Assembly (NCBI RefSeq): GCF_025452095.1
Contig: NZ_CP104877.1
Span: 620,001-684,000, forward strand
DNA: 64,000 bases
Direction of reading: 5' to 3'
Source of the DNA: Paenarthrobacter sp. JL.01a
GTDB lineage: Bacteria; Actinomycetota; Actinomycetes; Actinomycetales; Micrococcaceae
A model generated the notes under the pieces. It saw only the letters and a list, made by a program, of their open reading frames with translations. It ran no database searches and was not told the DNA's origin. The translations under genes and the position numbers were made by a program. Of the stretch, positions 45,044 to 55,111 are shown piece by piece. The stretch's first letter is position 1. Each line of letters starts with the position of its first letter.

Positions 45044-46426
45044 TCAGGCGTCGATCAGATCCTTCTTGTCATCGCCCCGGCCCTTCCAGGCGTGGCCCTG
45101 CTCAGTATCCAGGTGCGTGGCCTTCTTGTTCTTCAGGGCGAAGACGTAGACCAACAGCGAGATGAAGATTGCTGCCGTGACGTAGGTGAAGAACAGGTCC
45201 TCCTGGCCGGCCTTCTGCAGCGCTGCACCAATGAGCGGAACCGTGCCACCGAAGAGCGAGTTGGCGATTGCGTAGCCCAGGCCGACGCCGAGAGCGCGGA
45301 TGGAAGCCGGGAACAGTTCGGCCTTCACCAGGGCATTGATGGAGGTGTAACCACCCACCATCAGCAGACCACCCATCATGAGCAGGAAGGCAACGAAGGG
45401 ATCCTTGGTGCCTGCAAGCGTGGAGAGCAGCGGCCAGGTGAACAGCACGCCGGTCACACCGAACCATACGAGCAACGGCTTGCGGCCGATCTTGTCCGAG
45501 ATCAAGCCATACACCGGCTGGAGCAGCATGAAGATGAAGAGGGCCCAGAAGTTGATCACCGAAGTGTCCGTCTTGGCGATGCCGGAGGTATCGTTCATGA
45601 ACTTCAGGATGAAGTTGGTGTAGGTGTAGAACGCCACCGTGCCGCCAAGGGTGATGCCGATGCAGATCAGCAACGGCTTCCAGTGCTTGGTGAACAGGAG
45701 CTTCATGGTGCCGGGCTGTGCTTCCCCTGCAACCTTGACGTGTGCCGCGCGGATCTGGTCAGCGGAGACCGTTTCTTCCATGGAACGGCGAAGCCAAAGC
45801 ACTACAAGCGCTGCCACGCCGCCAATGGCGAACGGGATACGCCAGCCCCATTCAGTCAGGGCTTCCTTGGTCATGGTGTTCTGCAGGATCACGAGCACCA
45901 GGAGCGCCAGCATCTGGCCGCCCACGAGCGTCACGTACTGGAAGCTCGAGAAGAAGCCGCGGCGCTTGGCCGTCGCCGCCTCGGACATGTACGTCGCGCT
46001 GGTGCCGTACTCGCCGCCGACCGAGAAGCCTTGGAGCACGCGGATGAAGACCAGCAGAATGAGCGCCCACAGGCCGATGACATCCTGTGTTGGGAGGATC
46101 GCGATGGCGAACGAACCAGCCGACATGAGGGTCACGCTCAAGGTCAACGCGGCCTTGCGGCCCTTCCGGTCTGCGTAACGGCCGAAGAACCAGCTGCCGA
46201 TCGGACGCATAAGGAACGACGTCGAGAAGACGGCCATCGCTTCAAGGCCGGCCTGGAGATCGTCGGAGGAGTTGAAGAAGTGCGACTGGAAATACGCCGC
46301 AAACACTGTGTAGACGTAGAGGTCGAACCATTCCACGAGGTTGCCCGCGGAGCCCTTGAGGATGTTGCTCACTGCCTTGCGGGTCTGGGCGGCTTCGCTC
46401 AGAGGTGCAGCTTGTTGGGTGCTCAT
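45044..46426 (-). CDS. MFS metabolite:H+ symporter (MHS family)
   Basis: 460 residues and about twelve membrane segments. The opening GNLVEWFDLYVYTVFAAYF is the MHS-family signature found in KgtP, ProP and ShiA, and RPIGSWFFGRYADRKGRK is the classic MFS loop 2-3 motif. It should import a carboxylate or compatible solute with protons. I start it at the ATG at 46426 with AGGAAGG seven bases upstream; an ATG 48 bases further up has no ribosome site. Confidence 0.9.
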   Translation of the reverse strand: MSTQQAAPLSEAAQTRKAVSNILKGSAGNLVEWFDLYVYTVFAAYFQSHFFNSSDDLQAGLEAMAVFSTSFLMRPIGSWFFGRYADRKGRKAALTLSVTLMSAGSFAIAILPTQDVIGLWALILLVFIRVLQGFSVGGEYGTSATYMSEAATAKRRGFFSSFQYVTLVGGQMLALLVLVILQNTMTKEALTEWGWRIPFAIGGVAALVVLWLRRSMEETVSADQIRAAHVKVAGEAQPGTMKLLFTKHWKPLLICIGITLGGTVAFYTYTNFILKFMNDTSGIAKTDTSVINFWALFIFMLLQPVYGLISDKIGRKPLLVWFGVTGVLFTWPLLSTLAGTKDPFVAFLLMMGGLLMVGGYTSINALVKAELFPASIRALGVGLGYAIANSLFGGTVPLIGAALQKAGQEDLFFTYVTAAIFISLLVYVFALKNKKATHLDTEQGHAWKGRGDDKKDLIDA

Positions 46427-46633
46427 CAATGAACCTTCCTGGACGGCAGCAGCTGAGGCGGCCGTGTCTTGCATGTGTTCGTTCTGTCCATGAAGCGGGT
46501 GCTCATGGCTTCGTTGCGCATGGCTCTTCGTCGACTAAGAAAGGCCCTCTTGGGGATGAAGAGGACGTATTCCAAACTATGGGTGATGCACGGCACAGCC
46601 AACGCGGGAACGGATTTCCTAACACTTCCTTAG

Positions 46634-46790
46634 GTTTCCGGCGCATGCTCGCTCACGTCCCGCGGGGTTCCGGCTCACGCTCTCTCACGCCCCGAGGGTT
46701 TCCGGCGCACGCTCGCTCAGGTTCGGCGGGTTTGGGGTGGACGCTCGGTCAGGTTCCGCGGGTTTGGGGTGGACGCTCGGTCACATCCCA
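46634..46790. repeat. 32-bp-period tandem repeat, locus 2 (five units)
   Basis: Five imperfect units start at about 46634, 46667, 46698, 46730 and 46762, a period of 31-33 bp. Each has a GTTTCCGG- or GTTTGGGG-like head and a CGCTCGSTCA core; units 4 and 5 are nearly identical. The last unit runs into the 3' end of the next gene. The rest of the 354-bp gap 46427-46633 shows no gene or clear structure. Confidence 0.8.
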
Positions 46791-47239
46791 TGGCCCGGAC
46801 CGGGATCGTTGACGCGAACCAACTTCCAAATTGAGAGTCGTCCAACGCCCCCAGCGACGGCGACGGATAATGAGAGCAGAACCGAACCGGCCTGCGACAG
46901 CCCGCCCACCGGTACGCAGACAAGCAAGGGACCGGCGAAAAAGGCGGCGACATGAACCCACTGGTTACGGACCCGCCGCAGCGCCAGCCCTAGGAGTGAT
47001 CCAACGCCAGCGCCGACAGCCCACACCGGAAGCAGGCTGTAGATGAAGAAAAGAACTGCCCATCCCGGTGATTGAAGAGTCAGCAAAAACCAAAAAGTCA
47101 GGTGTGCAACAGCAATTCCGAGTGCCAACCCCTTGCCATCGATCACCACCCGGGCCTTTGATCCGTATCGCCAGCTGTGCCGCGGTCCGGCTGCGATCAA
47201 CCCATATTCGGCCTCGTCAGTCCAACTGTCATCGTTCAT
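46781..47239 (-). CDS. Small predicted membrane protein of unknown function
   Basis: 152 residues. A polar N-terminus of about 35 residues (with an acidic start, then RYGSKARVV) is followed by four hydrophobic stretches: LALGIAVAHLTFWFLLTL, AVLFFIYSLLPVWAVGAG, VHVAAFFAGPLLVCVPV and SVLLSLSVAVAGGVGRL. I do not recognise the family. A strong ribosome site (GGAGG) precedes the ATG, supporting real translation. Its 3' end overlaps the last unit of the 32-bp repeat array, so its final residues are repeat-encoded. Confidence 0.65.
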   Translation of the reverse strand: MNDDSWTDEAEYGLIAAGPRHSWRYGSKARVVIDGKGLALGIAVAHLTFWFLLTLQSPGWAVLFFIYSLLPVWAVGAGVGSLLGLALRRVRNQWVHVAAFFAGPLLVCVPVGGLSQAGSVLLSLSVAVAGGVGRLSIWKLVRVNDPGPGHGM

Positions 47240-47259
47240 AATCGCCTCCGGACATGTAG

Positions 47260-47300
47260 GTGAGTGAGGGTTGGTCGGGTGGGGTGGTTACGTGAGTGAG
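47260..47300. repeat. 32-bp-period repeat, locus 3 (two units)
   Basis: GTGAGTGAG occurs at 47260-47268 and 47292-47300, exactly 32 bp apart, with a G-rich spacer. The second unit lies inside the last codons and stop of the epimerase gene. Confidence 0.6.
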
Positions 47301-48184
47301 CCCTCGGTGATCTCATTGAGCGCACCGGCCAGCGACGGGTATTCATACGCGAATCCAGCATCGAGCAGTCTGCGGGGCTCAACCCATCGACTTTTCAGCA
47401 CCAGCTCGGTCTGGGTTCGGATGAGAATAGCCCCGGCCGCAAGCAGCCACGACGGCGTTGGGAAGCCAAACGGCACACCCAGGCTCTGCCGCACCAAAGC
47501 CATGAGCTCACGATTGTCCACCGGGTAGGGTGAAGCGGCGTTGACGGGACCAGTCAGCTCTGGCCGTTCGTGAATGAACAGCACCGCTCGACACAGGTCC
47601 TCCACATGGATCCAACTGAACTTCTGCGTGCCCGGACCCATGTGCCCGCCCAGGCCAAGTCGGGCGAGGTTCCGGAGGGGACCCATGACGCCACCGGCGC
47701 CCAGCACGATCGCAATGCGCAGCGGCACTTTGCGCGTAGCGGGCGCGACAGCAGCTGCCAACTCGTCCTCCCAGGCCCGGGCCACGTCCACGGAAAATCC
47801 GCTGCCCAACTCTCCCGAAATCTCGGACTGCGCATGGTCCTCCGCATGCCGATAAATGGTTCCGGTGCTCGAGTTGATCCACGTCCGGGGTGGTTCGGCA
47901 CACCCAGCAACCGCACGCCCCAAGGCACGCGTCGTCTGCACCCGGGACTCCAGGATCTCCCGCTTGTGGCGCTCGTTGTAACGGCAATTCACGGATCGTC
48001 CGGCGAGGTTCACCAGCAGCTCAGCGCCGTCCAGCGTTTTGGTGATGGCGCCGTCGTCGTCCCATTGCGCGTTGGCCGACGCGGCCCGCCCAACCGTCCG
48101 GACCTGCCAACCGTCTTGGAGAAACCGGCGCCGGAAGTAGCTGCCGATGAAGCCGGAAGCACCCGCGATCACCACAGTCTTCAC
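47288..48184 (-). CDS. TIGR01777-type NAD-dependent epimerase (SDR, YfcH/SulA-like)
   Basis: 298 residues, extended short-chain dehydrogenase fold. The N-terminal nucleotide loop is VVIAGASGFIGSYFRRR, followed by LVNLAGRSVNCRYNERHK and the RIAIVLGAGGVMGPL block typical of the TIGR01777 family, whose substrate is unknown. GTG start at 48184 overlapping the TetR stop by four bases, so it is co-expressed with and probably regulated by that TetR. The C-terminal codons fall in a 32-bp repeat unit. Confidence 0.87.
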   Translation of the reverse strand: MKTVVIAGASGFIGSYFRRRFLQDGWQVRTVGRAASANAQWDDDGAITKTLDGAELLVNLAGRSVNCRYNERHKREILESRVQTTRALGRAVAGCAEPPRTWINSSTGTIYRHAEDHAQSEISGELGSGFSVDVARAWEDELAAAVAPATRKVPLRIAIVLGAGGVMGPLRNLARLGLGGHMGPGTQKFSWIHVEDLCRAVLFIHERPELTGPVNAASPYPVDNRELMALVRQSLGVPFGFPTPSWLLAAGAILIRTQTELVLKSRWVEPRRLLDAGFAYEYPSLAGALNEITEGSLT

Positions 48185-48843
48185 GAGTCTTCCTTCACGC
48201 TGCGTACGAGCCCGAGGACGTCGTCGAACACCTTGCCGACCCCCGGAATCTTCGCGAGCGACAGGCCACGGGCAACCAGCGGCGCTGCGCCGTCGATCAG
48301 CCTGCGTGTGCGGCGTTGGCCCTCGGATTCGTCGTAGACCCAAAACAGCGCGACACCCATGTACGCCAGCCACAGCAGTTCGGGCAGGTCGCCGCGCAGT
48401 TTCTTGGCGACAGCGGGCGAGGAGCCGTCGACGGCGGTGCGGAAGATCGCGAGCGACGCGTCCCGGGCGGCGGTGGACGCCTCTCCGAACGGATTGACGG
48501 GCGACGTCGGCCGGATCGCCGTCGAGATGAAGTCGGAACCGAACTGGTGGTACGGCGTCATGACGTCGATTCCGGTGTGAAGCACGGCCTTCAGGCGGCC
48601 GGCGAGATCCCGGACGTTTTCGAGGGCCTGGGCGGCGGCCGCGGCGTGCTCGTCCTGCACCTGGATGTAGAGCTCCTGGACCAGCTCGTCCTTGGACGCG
48701 AAGTAATAGTAGGCATTGCCCACCGACACCCCGGCCTCCTGGGCTATGGCCCTCATGGTGGTCTTCTCGAAGCCAATCTCGCGGAACATCTTCAGCGCGA
48801 CGTCTGCCACCAATTGACGGGTTTGTTCACTTTTGGCAGCCAT
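48181..48843 (-). CDS. TetR-family regulator, probably autoregulated
   Basis: 220 residues. HTH MRAIAQEAGVSVGNAYYYFASKDELV at about residues 27-52 and a C-terminal domain of the TetR-C type. Good ribosome site (AGGAG). Its promoter is bracketed by two identical palindromes (48862-48873 and 48894-48905), a strong sign of autoregulation. It is co-transcribed with the TIGR01777 epimerase. The ligand is unknown. Confidence 0.9.
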   Translation of the reverse strand: MAAKSEQTRQLVADVALKMFREIGFEKTTMRAIAQEAGVSVGNAYYYFASKDELVQELYIQVQDEHAAAAAQALENVRDLAGRLKAVLHTGIDVMTPYHQFGSDFISTAIRPTSPVNPFGEASTAARDASLAIFRTAVDGSSPAVAKKLRGDLPELLWLAYMGVALFWVYDESEGQRRTRRLIDGAAPLVARGLSLAKIPGVGKVFDDVLGLVRSVKEDS

Positions 48844-48861
48844 TCGTCACTCCTGGGTTTT

Positions 48862-48906
48862 TGAACGTGTTCAGAAAATAGTATGGCACGAATTGAACGT
48901 GTTCAA
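48862..48906 (-). promoter_or_regulatory. TetR promoter bracketed by two identical operators
   Basis: TGAACGTGTTCA, with arms TGAAC/GTTCA, occurs at 48862-48873 and 48894-48905, 32 bp apart. On the minus strand TTGAAC (48901-48906), a 17-bp spacer and TACTAT (48878-48883) form a promoter, so one operator covers the -35 and the other the start site. Confidence 0.75.
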
Positions 48907-48913
48907 AAGTGGG

Positions 48914-48993
48914 GGTTGTGAGTGAGGGTTGGGGGGAAGGGGGTGGGTTGTGAGTGAGGGTTGGGGGGAAGGGGGTGGGTTGTAAGTAAGGGT
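48914..48993. repeat. 32-bp tandem repeat, locus 4, G-rich
   Basis: Two identical 32-bp units (48914 and 48946) and half a third (48978), each starting GGTTGTGAGTGAGGG. Each full unit holds four G runs with loops of two, two and one bases (48926-48947 and 48958-48979), a strong G-quadruplex motif on the + strand. It lies between the TetR promoter and yhhQ. Confidence 0.85.
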
Positions 48994-49113
48994 GCCGGGC
49001 GGGGTGGGACAATGTAACCGGTGCCGGCCGCATGCCCCACCGCCCAGTGCTAATACAGCGGGGCCGCCTCACGTCGGGGCCGCCTGCGCGAACCACTACG
49101 AAACGGATGACCC

Positions 49114-49824
49114 ATGCCCACGCCCTCTGGCTCCAGCACTCTCAGCAAACCGGCACCGCGCTTTGCCTCGATAGGTTCCCCCTACTTCGGCATCATGTTG
49201 GCCATCATGGCCGTGGTGCTGATCCTCTCCAACATCGGCGCCTCCAAGGGTGTAGCGCTGGGCCCGATCATCACGGACGGGGGCTTCTTCCTCTTCCCGT
49301 TGGCCTACATACTGGGCGACGTCATGAGCGAGGTCTACGGCTTCAAGGAGGCCCGGAAGGCCATCATTACCTCGTTCGCCTTGTCCGTCTTCGCATCCCT
49401 CTGCTACTGGGTGATCATCATCCTGCCGGGTTTCGATGACGAGTACGGAACGGCCAAGCAGGCCGCCATCGAGGGTGCGCTCGGACCAGTGCCGCAGATT
49501 GTCCTGGCCTCGCTCTTGGCCTTCCTGGCAGGCCAGACCATCAACTCCTGGATCCTGGTGAAGATGAAGGCACGCACTGGCGAAAAGAGCCTGTGGGCGC
49601 GTTTGATGGGTTCCTCGGTGGTGGGCGAATTCGTGGACACCCTGATCTTCTGCAGCATTGCGGCGTCCGTGATCGGTATCTCCGACGTGGGTTCGTTCGT
49701 CAACTACGTCCTCGTCGGCTTCCTCTACAAGACCGCCGTCGAGTTCATCTTCGTGCCGATCACCGTGCTGGTGGTGGGCTGGATCAAGAAGCGCGAGCCG
49801 AGCTACGGGGTAGTCGCGGCCTAA
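49114..49824 (+). CDS. yhhQ: Queuosine precursor transporter (YhhQ/VUT family)
   Basis: 236 residues with six membrane segments. Family blocks: LILSNIGASKGVALG, GGFFLFPLAYILGDVMSEVYGFKEAR and GEFVDTLIFCSIAA. YhhQ proteins import preQ0/preQ1 or related queuosine precursors. It is convergent with tgt 84 bp away, so the pair forms a compact salvage route for tRNA modification; no queuosine biosynthesis gene is seen. The start sits near a sequence GAAACGGATG without a strong ribosome site. I looked for a preQ1 riboswitch upstream and could not support one. Confidence 0.88.
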   Translation: MPTPSGSSTLSKPAPRFASIGSPYFGIMLAIMAVVLILSNIGASKGVALGPIITDGGFFLFPLAYILGDVMSEVYGFKEARKAIITSFALSVFASLCYWVIIILPGFDDEYGTAKQAAIEGALGPVPQIVLASLLAFLAGQTINSWILVKMKARTGEKSLWARLMGSSVVGEFVDTLIFCSIAASVIGISDVGSFVNYVLVGFLYKTAVEFIFVPITVLVVGWIKKREPSYGVVAA

Positions 49825-49835
49825 CTACTCGCCGA

Positions 49836-49898
49836 GTTCGCCGGAAACGTGCCAATTCGCTGGAAGTTTCCCAACGCCGTCGCACGTTTCCCGCGAAC
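49836..49898. repeat. Palindromic intergenic repeat, family B copy 2 (convergent terminator)
   Basis: Arms of 17 bp (GTTCGCCGGAAACGTGC and its complement, one mismatch) enclose TCGCTGGAAGTTTCC, the same core as copy 1 at 38879. It lies between convergent yhhQ and tgt, 12 bp after the yhhQ stop. Confidence 0.78.
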
Positions 49899-49907
49899 CC
49901 GGCGCAG

Positions 49908-51976
<2,069 letters not shown>

Positions 51977-52047
51977 GGCCCCGAATCTACCGCCGTTCGA
52001 GCCCACATAACAGGCCTTGAAATTCCCCGGCCCAAGGCGCACGAAAA

Positions 52048-53004
52048 CTAGGCGCGCACGGATTCCAATTCGCTGTCGATCCGCCTGGCGAGCTCGTCCT
52101 CGCTGATGGTTTTCGAGCCGCCGTGTGCCCGCAGGAACAGCAGCGCTTCCAGGCGCAGGAAGCGCCAGTCGCGCTCGGCCTCGTGGTTGCCGTTGTCGAT
52201 CGCGCGGAAGATTTCCTTGTCATACAGGTTGGGTTCGTTCAGCGAGCGTTGGCGCACCCGGGCGTTGACCCGGGCCTTGAAGGGGTCTTCCTCCTGGAAT
52301 TCAGGGGCGCGAAGCAGTTTCTCGTACACGGCTGCGCGTTCGCTTTGTCCGGCTTCCCGGCAGATGAAACTGGAAAGAGCCAGGGCCCGCTCGATCGAGG
52401 CCCACCTGTCAAGGTTCCCGTCGAACGGCAGCACGTTCAGCAGGTCCGCCACAGCCAGGGCGTTGTCCGGATCCCGCAGCACAATGCAGAGGTCGAACGC
52501 CAGGTTGCTGAGGTCCCGGAGGCAGCTTCCGGACTTGGTATTGATGCCCTTCGCGAGCCTCTCCGCCAGCACCTGCACGCTGTTCTTGCCCTTGTGGTTC
52601 GCGGCGGCGGACCGCACCACTGCTTCGGGCGTCCCGTCCGGCTCGGGGATGAGCGCGAGTTCCTCGGCGCTGGGGCCGGTGTACGTGGGTGGGGTTTCGG
52701 GCCTCGGGGGCACGACGACGGCGGGCCCGGCGGCCGCGTCGGCGTCGTCGACAATCCCGTCGGCACCCACGCCCGCGGGAGCACCGTCCCCTACCGGAAC
52801 GCTGGACCCGACAGCGATACGCAAGGTGCCGCCGTCGTCGATCGTCACGAGCAACAAAGCGGCGACGCCGTAGTCATCATTCTCAACGTCGATACTGACG
52901 ATTTCCTGGGCCGGCCCGTCGCCGGGTGGGAACACGAAATCCCCGGGCCGCAGGTCCCCAGCCTGCTTTTCCCTGTACTGCTGTGTGGCTGGGCTGTGAG
53001 TCAT
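52048..53004 (-). CDS. Hypothetical protein with small N-terminal beta-barrel-like domain and alpha-helical C-terminus
   Basis: 318 residues. Residues 15-70 (DLRPGDFVFPPGDGPAQEIVSIDV and following) look like a small SH3/Hint-like beta-domain. Residues 70-115 are an Ala/Pro/Val-rich linker. The rest (ERLAKGINTKSGSCLRDLSNLAFDL onward) is helical and may form TPR-like repeats. I do not recognise a family and assign no function. It is flanked by small housekeeping-like genes on the same strand. Confidence 0.65.
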   Translation of the reverse strand: MTHSPATQQYREKQAGDLRPGDFVFPPGDGPAQEIVSIDVENDDYGVAALLLVTIDDGGTLRIAVGSSVPVGDGAPAGVGADGIVDDADAAAGPAVVVPPRPETPPTYTGPSAEELALIPEPDGTPEAVVRSAAANHKGKNSVQVLAERLAKGINTKSGSCLRDLSNLAFDLCIVLRDPDNALAVADLLNVLPFDGNLDRWASIERALALSSFICREAGQSERAAVYEKLLRAPEFQEEDPFKARVNARVRQRSLNEPNLYDKEIFRAIDNGNHEAERDWRFLRLEALLFLRAHGGSKTISEDELARRIDSELESVRA

Positions 53005-53077
53005 CGGAAATCCTTTGGTTCTCTTGGGGTCCGCCGTCCAGTCTACAAAGACCGGCTGTCAGAGGGGCCGTGACCCG

Positions 53078-53617
53078 CTAGAGAACGACGCCCGAGAAAG
53101 CGAGCGCCTGCCGGACGAGGTTGCCGCGACCGCCGTCGAACTCCTGCTGCACGTTGTCGCTCAGCACTTCCTGCGGCGTCATCCATGTCAGTTCCAAAGC
53201 ATCCTGCCGGGGTTCGCACTCTCCGGTGACAGGGATGACGTAGGCCAGCGACACGGCGTGTTGGCGTTCGTCGGTGAAGCCCGTCTGCGAGGGAGCCGGG
53301 AAGTACTCGGCCACCGTGAAGGGAACAGGGCTGATGGGCAGCTGCGGGAACGCCAGGGGGCCGAGGTCCTTTTCCATGTGCCGCAGGAGCGCAGCGCGAA
53401 TGGTCTCGCGGTACAGTACCCGGCCTGAGACGAGGTAGCGGACCATGTTGCCGTCGGCGTCGCCCTGCAGCAGGGTGCCTACTTCGTTGACATATCCGAG
53501 CGGATCCAGCCTGACGGGAACAGCCTCCACGTAAACCATGGGCAGACGGCCGCGGGCTTCGAATAGGTCCTCATCGGAAAGCCAGCCTGGATACGGGTCA
53601 GGTGTACGTACGCTCAT
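53078..53617 (-). CDS. NUDIX-like DUF4916 protein
   Basis: 179 residues with a Nudix-like arrangement: EAVPVRLDPLGYVNEVGTLL, GRVLYRETIRAALLRHMEKDLG in place of the Nudix box, and LAYVIPVTGECEPRQDALELTWMTPQE. The Nudix box is degenerate: the usual R-E-x2-E-E run is missing, so hydrolase activity is uncertain. No Shine-Dalgarno is visible before the ATG, suggesting a leaderless message. Confidence 0.75.
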   Translation of the reverse strand: MSVRTPDPYPGWLSDEDLFEARGRLPMVYVEAVPVRLDPLGYVNEVGTLLQGDADGNMVRYLVSGRVLYRETIRAALLRHMEKDLGPLAFPQLPISPVPFTVAEYFPAPSQTGFTDERQHAVSLAYVIPVTGECEPRQDALELTWMTPQEVLSDNVQQEFDGGRGNLVRQALAFSGVVL

Positions 53618-53694
53618 GGTTAAGTTCTACCGCATCCCCGGTGGAACTTCCGTGGCGGCGTCCCGTTGCAGGGGCCGTTCCGCTCTCGGCGGCA

Positions 53695-54417
53695 TTAGAG
53701 GGCTTGCGTGCTGGCGGCGCGGGACCTTTCCACTACGATCGACGCCGGCGCCGACCCACCTGCGGCATCAGGGTTGGCGACATACAGGACATCGTCCTCG
53801 AGCCTTGCGTCGGCGCCCGCAGAGTGGAGCCGGCCCAGCAAAGGTTCCAGATCGCCGTCGTACTCGAACGCGAGGTCGCCGTTCCCGCTGTCCGCACCGC
53901 GGATGACGCGCAGGATTCCGCCATTCTTGGTGGTCAACGTGGCTGATTCGTCGTCTTCGGTTCGGGGCCGGGCGCCGATGTTCCGGAGATCGTTGGCTGC
54001 GACACCCACCAGCGGGCTGACCCACGTTGCCACTACGGTGAGGGCGGGATCGGCCTCCGGCGAGGTGGCCCACGAGCCGTCGGCTGCCCGCTGAGCCGGG
54101 AAGGCGAAGAACTCGAACCCGTCATCGGCCGAGATCTGCACAGTGGCGCCATCCGGCGTTTGGTGGACTTCGGCCTGGGTGCCGTCGTCTTCGGTGCGCC
54201 GTGCGAATTCCTCCAGGTCTCCGACTTCCACGCTGAAGACAGTGATGGCGTCCAGGGGGTGGCCGTGCTCCACCCGGGCCACGGCAAGGCGACCCGAACC
54301 GGCGTCGAACTCCTTCCAGTCACCGTCGTCAACGGTCGTTGCCAAACCCAAGGCGTGCAGCAGCGCGGACCATTGTTCCGGCCGTGAGGTGTAGTGGATG
54401 GGGCGGGCTCGCAGCAT
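53695..54417 (-). CDS. VOC (glyoxalase/bleomycin-resistance) family protein
   Basis: 240 residues forming two VOC-like beta-alpha-beta-beta-beta halves: the first is RARPIHYTSRPEQWSALLHALG through GFEFFAFPA, the second VVATWVSPLVGVAANDLRNIG through LYVANPDAAGG. Metal ligands are not obvious in both halves, so the enzyme may be non-catalytic or have an unknown substrate. It starts 86 bp from the divergent YdeI gene. Confidence 0.75.
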   Translation of the reverse strand: MLRARPIHYTSRPEQWSALLHALGLATTVDDGDWKEFDAGSGRLAVARVEHGHPLDAITVFSVEVGDLEEFARRTEDDGTQAEVHQTPDGATVQISADDGFEFFAFPAQRAADGSWATSPEADPALTVVATWVSPLVGVAANDLRNIGARPRTEDDESATLTTKNGGILRVIRGADSGNGDLAFEYDGDLEPLLGRLHSAGADARLEDDVLYVANPDAAGGSAPASIVVERSRAASTQAL

Positions 54418-54502
54418 TGGTCCTCCGGTTTCTGGTGGTCGGTTCCCAGCCTATTCCGCGTGGCCGTATCCGTGCCCGCCGCTTCCACAGCAGAATGGGA
54501 CC

Positions 54503-55111
54503 ATGCCCATCGAGCTTGAGGAATTGATCGTCGAAGACGGCGCCGCTTGGCGCGCATGGCTGGCCGAGCATGCCGCGGACAGTCCCGGCGTGTGGCTGGT
54601 CCTGCACAAAAAGGGCGGCAACGTCACGGAACTGGACTACGACGCCGCACTTGACGAGGCCCTCTGCTTTGGCTGGATCGACGGCCAGACCCGCAGGCGC
54701 GACGCCGAAAGCTACTTCCAGCGCATGACCCCGCGCGGCCGCCGCAGCATCTGGTCCGCACGGAATGTAGGGATCATTGCCCGGCTGGAAGCCGAGGGCA
54801 GGATGACCGACGCCGGGCGGGCCGCCGTCGAGGCCGCACAGGCCGACGGCCGCTGGGAAGCTGCCTACGCCGGGCCTGCGGACTCGGTGGTACCGGAAGA
54901 CCTCGCCGCGGCAATCGCCGCAGTTCCCGAGGCACAAGCCATGTTCGACGTCCTCACTTCCCAGAACCGCTTCGCCTTGATCCACCGGACCAACCTGGTC
55001 AAGCGGGCCGATACACGGGCACGCAAGATCGCAGCTTTTGTGGAGATGCTGGCCCGCCATGAGAGCCCGTATCCGCAAAAGAAGCAGCCGAAACAAACCG
55101 AAGCCGGCTAG
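54503..55111 (+). CDS. YdeI/OmpD-associated family protein
   Basis: 202 residues. The opening SPGVWLVLHKKGG, DEALCFGWIDGQTRR and FQRMTPRGRRSIWSARN blocks are the YdeI-type signature. The biochemical role is unknown; homologues are linked to antimicrobial peptide resistance in enterics. The ATG at 54503 begins the conserved domain; the frame extends upstream without similarity. The stop shares CTAG with the convergent GH76 gene. Confidence 0.85.
   Translation: MPIELEELIVEDGAAWRAWLAEHAADSPGVWLVLHKKGGNVTELDYDAALDEALCFGWIDGQTRRRDAESYFQRMTPRGRRSIWSARNVGIIARLEAEGRMTDAGRAAVEAAQADGRWEAAYAGPADSVVPEDLAAAIAAVPEAQAMFDVLTSQNRFALIHRTNLVKRADTRARKIAAFVEMLARHESPYPQKKQPKQTEAG

Noticed and set aside
44585..46432. 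615-codon open frame on the + strand across the response regulator end and the symporter
   Set aside because: It spans two real genes and the gap between them in antisense, with no recognisable family and Glu/His/Arg-rich sequence typical of GC-rich shadows.
46634..46790. Possible CRISPR array because of 32-bp periodic units
   Set aside because: The units are continuous imperfect repeats with no identical repeat/unique spacer alternation, and no cas gene is present.
48994..49113. preQ1-type riboswitch upstream of yhhQ
   Set aside because: GC-rich pairing exists, but I could not identify a preQ1 aptamer core, and the short C/A-rich tail motif is missing.
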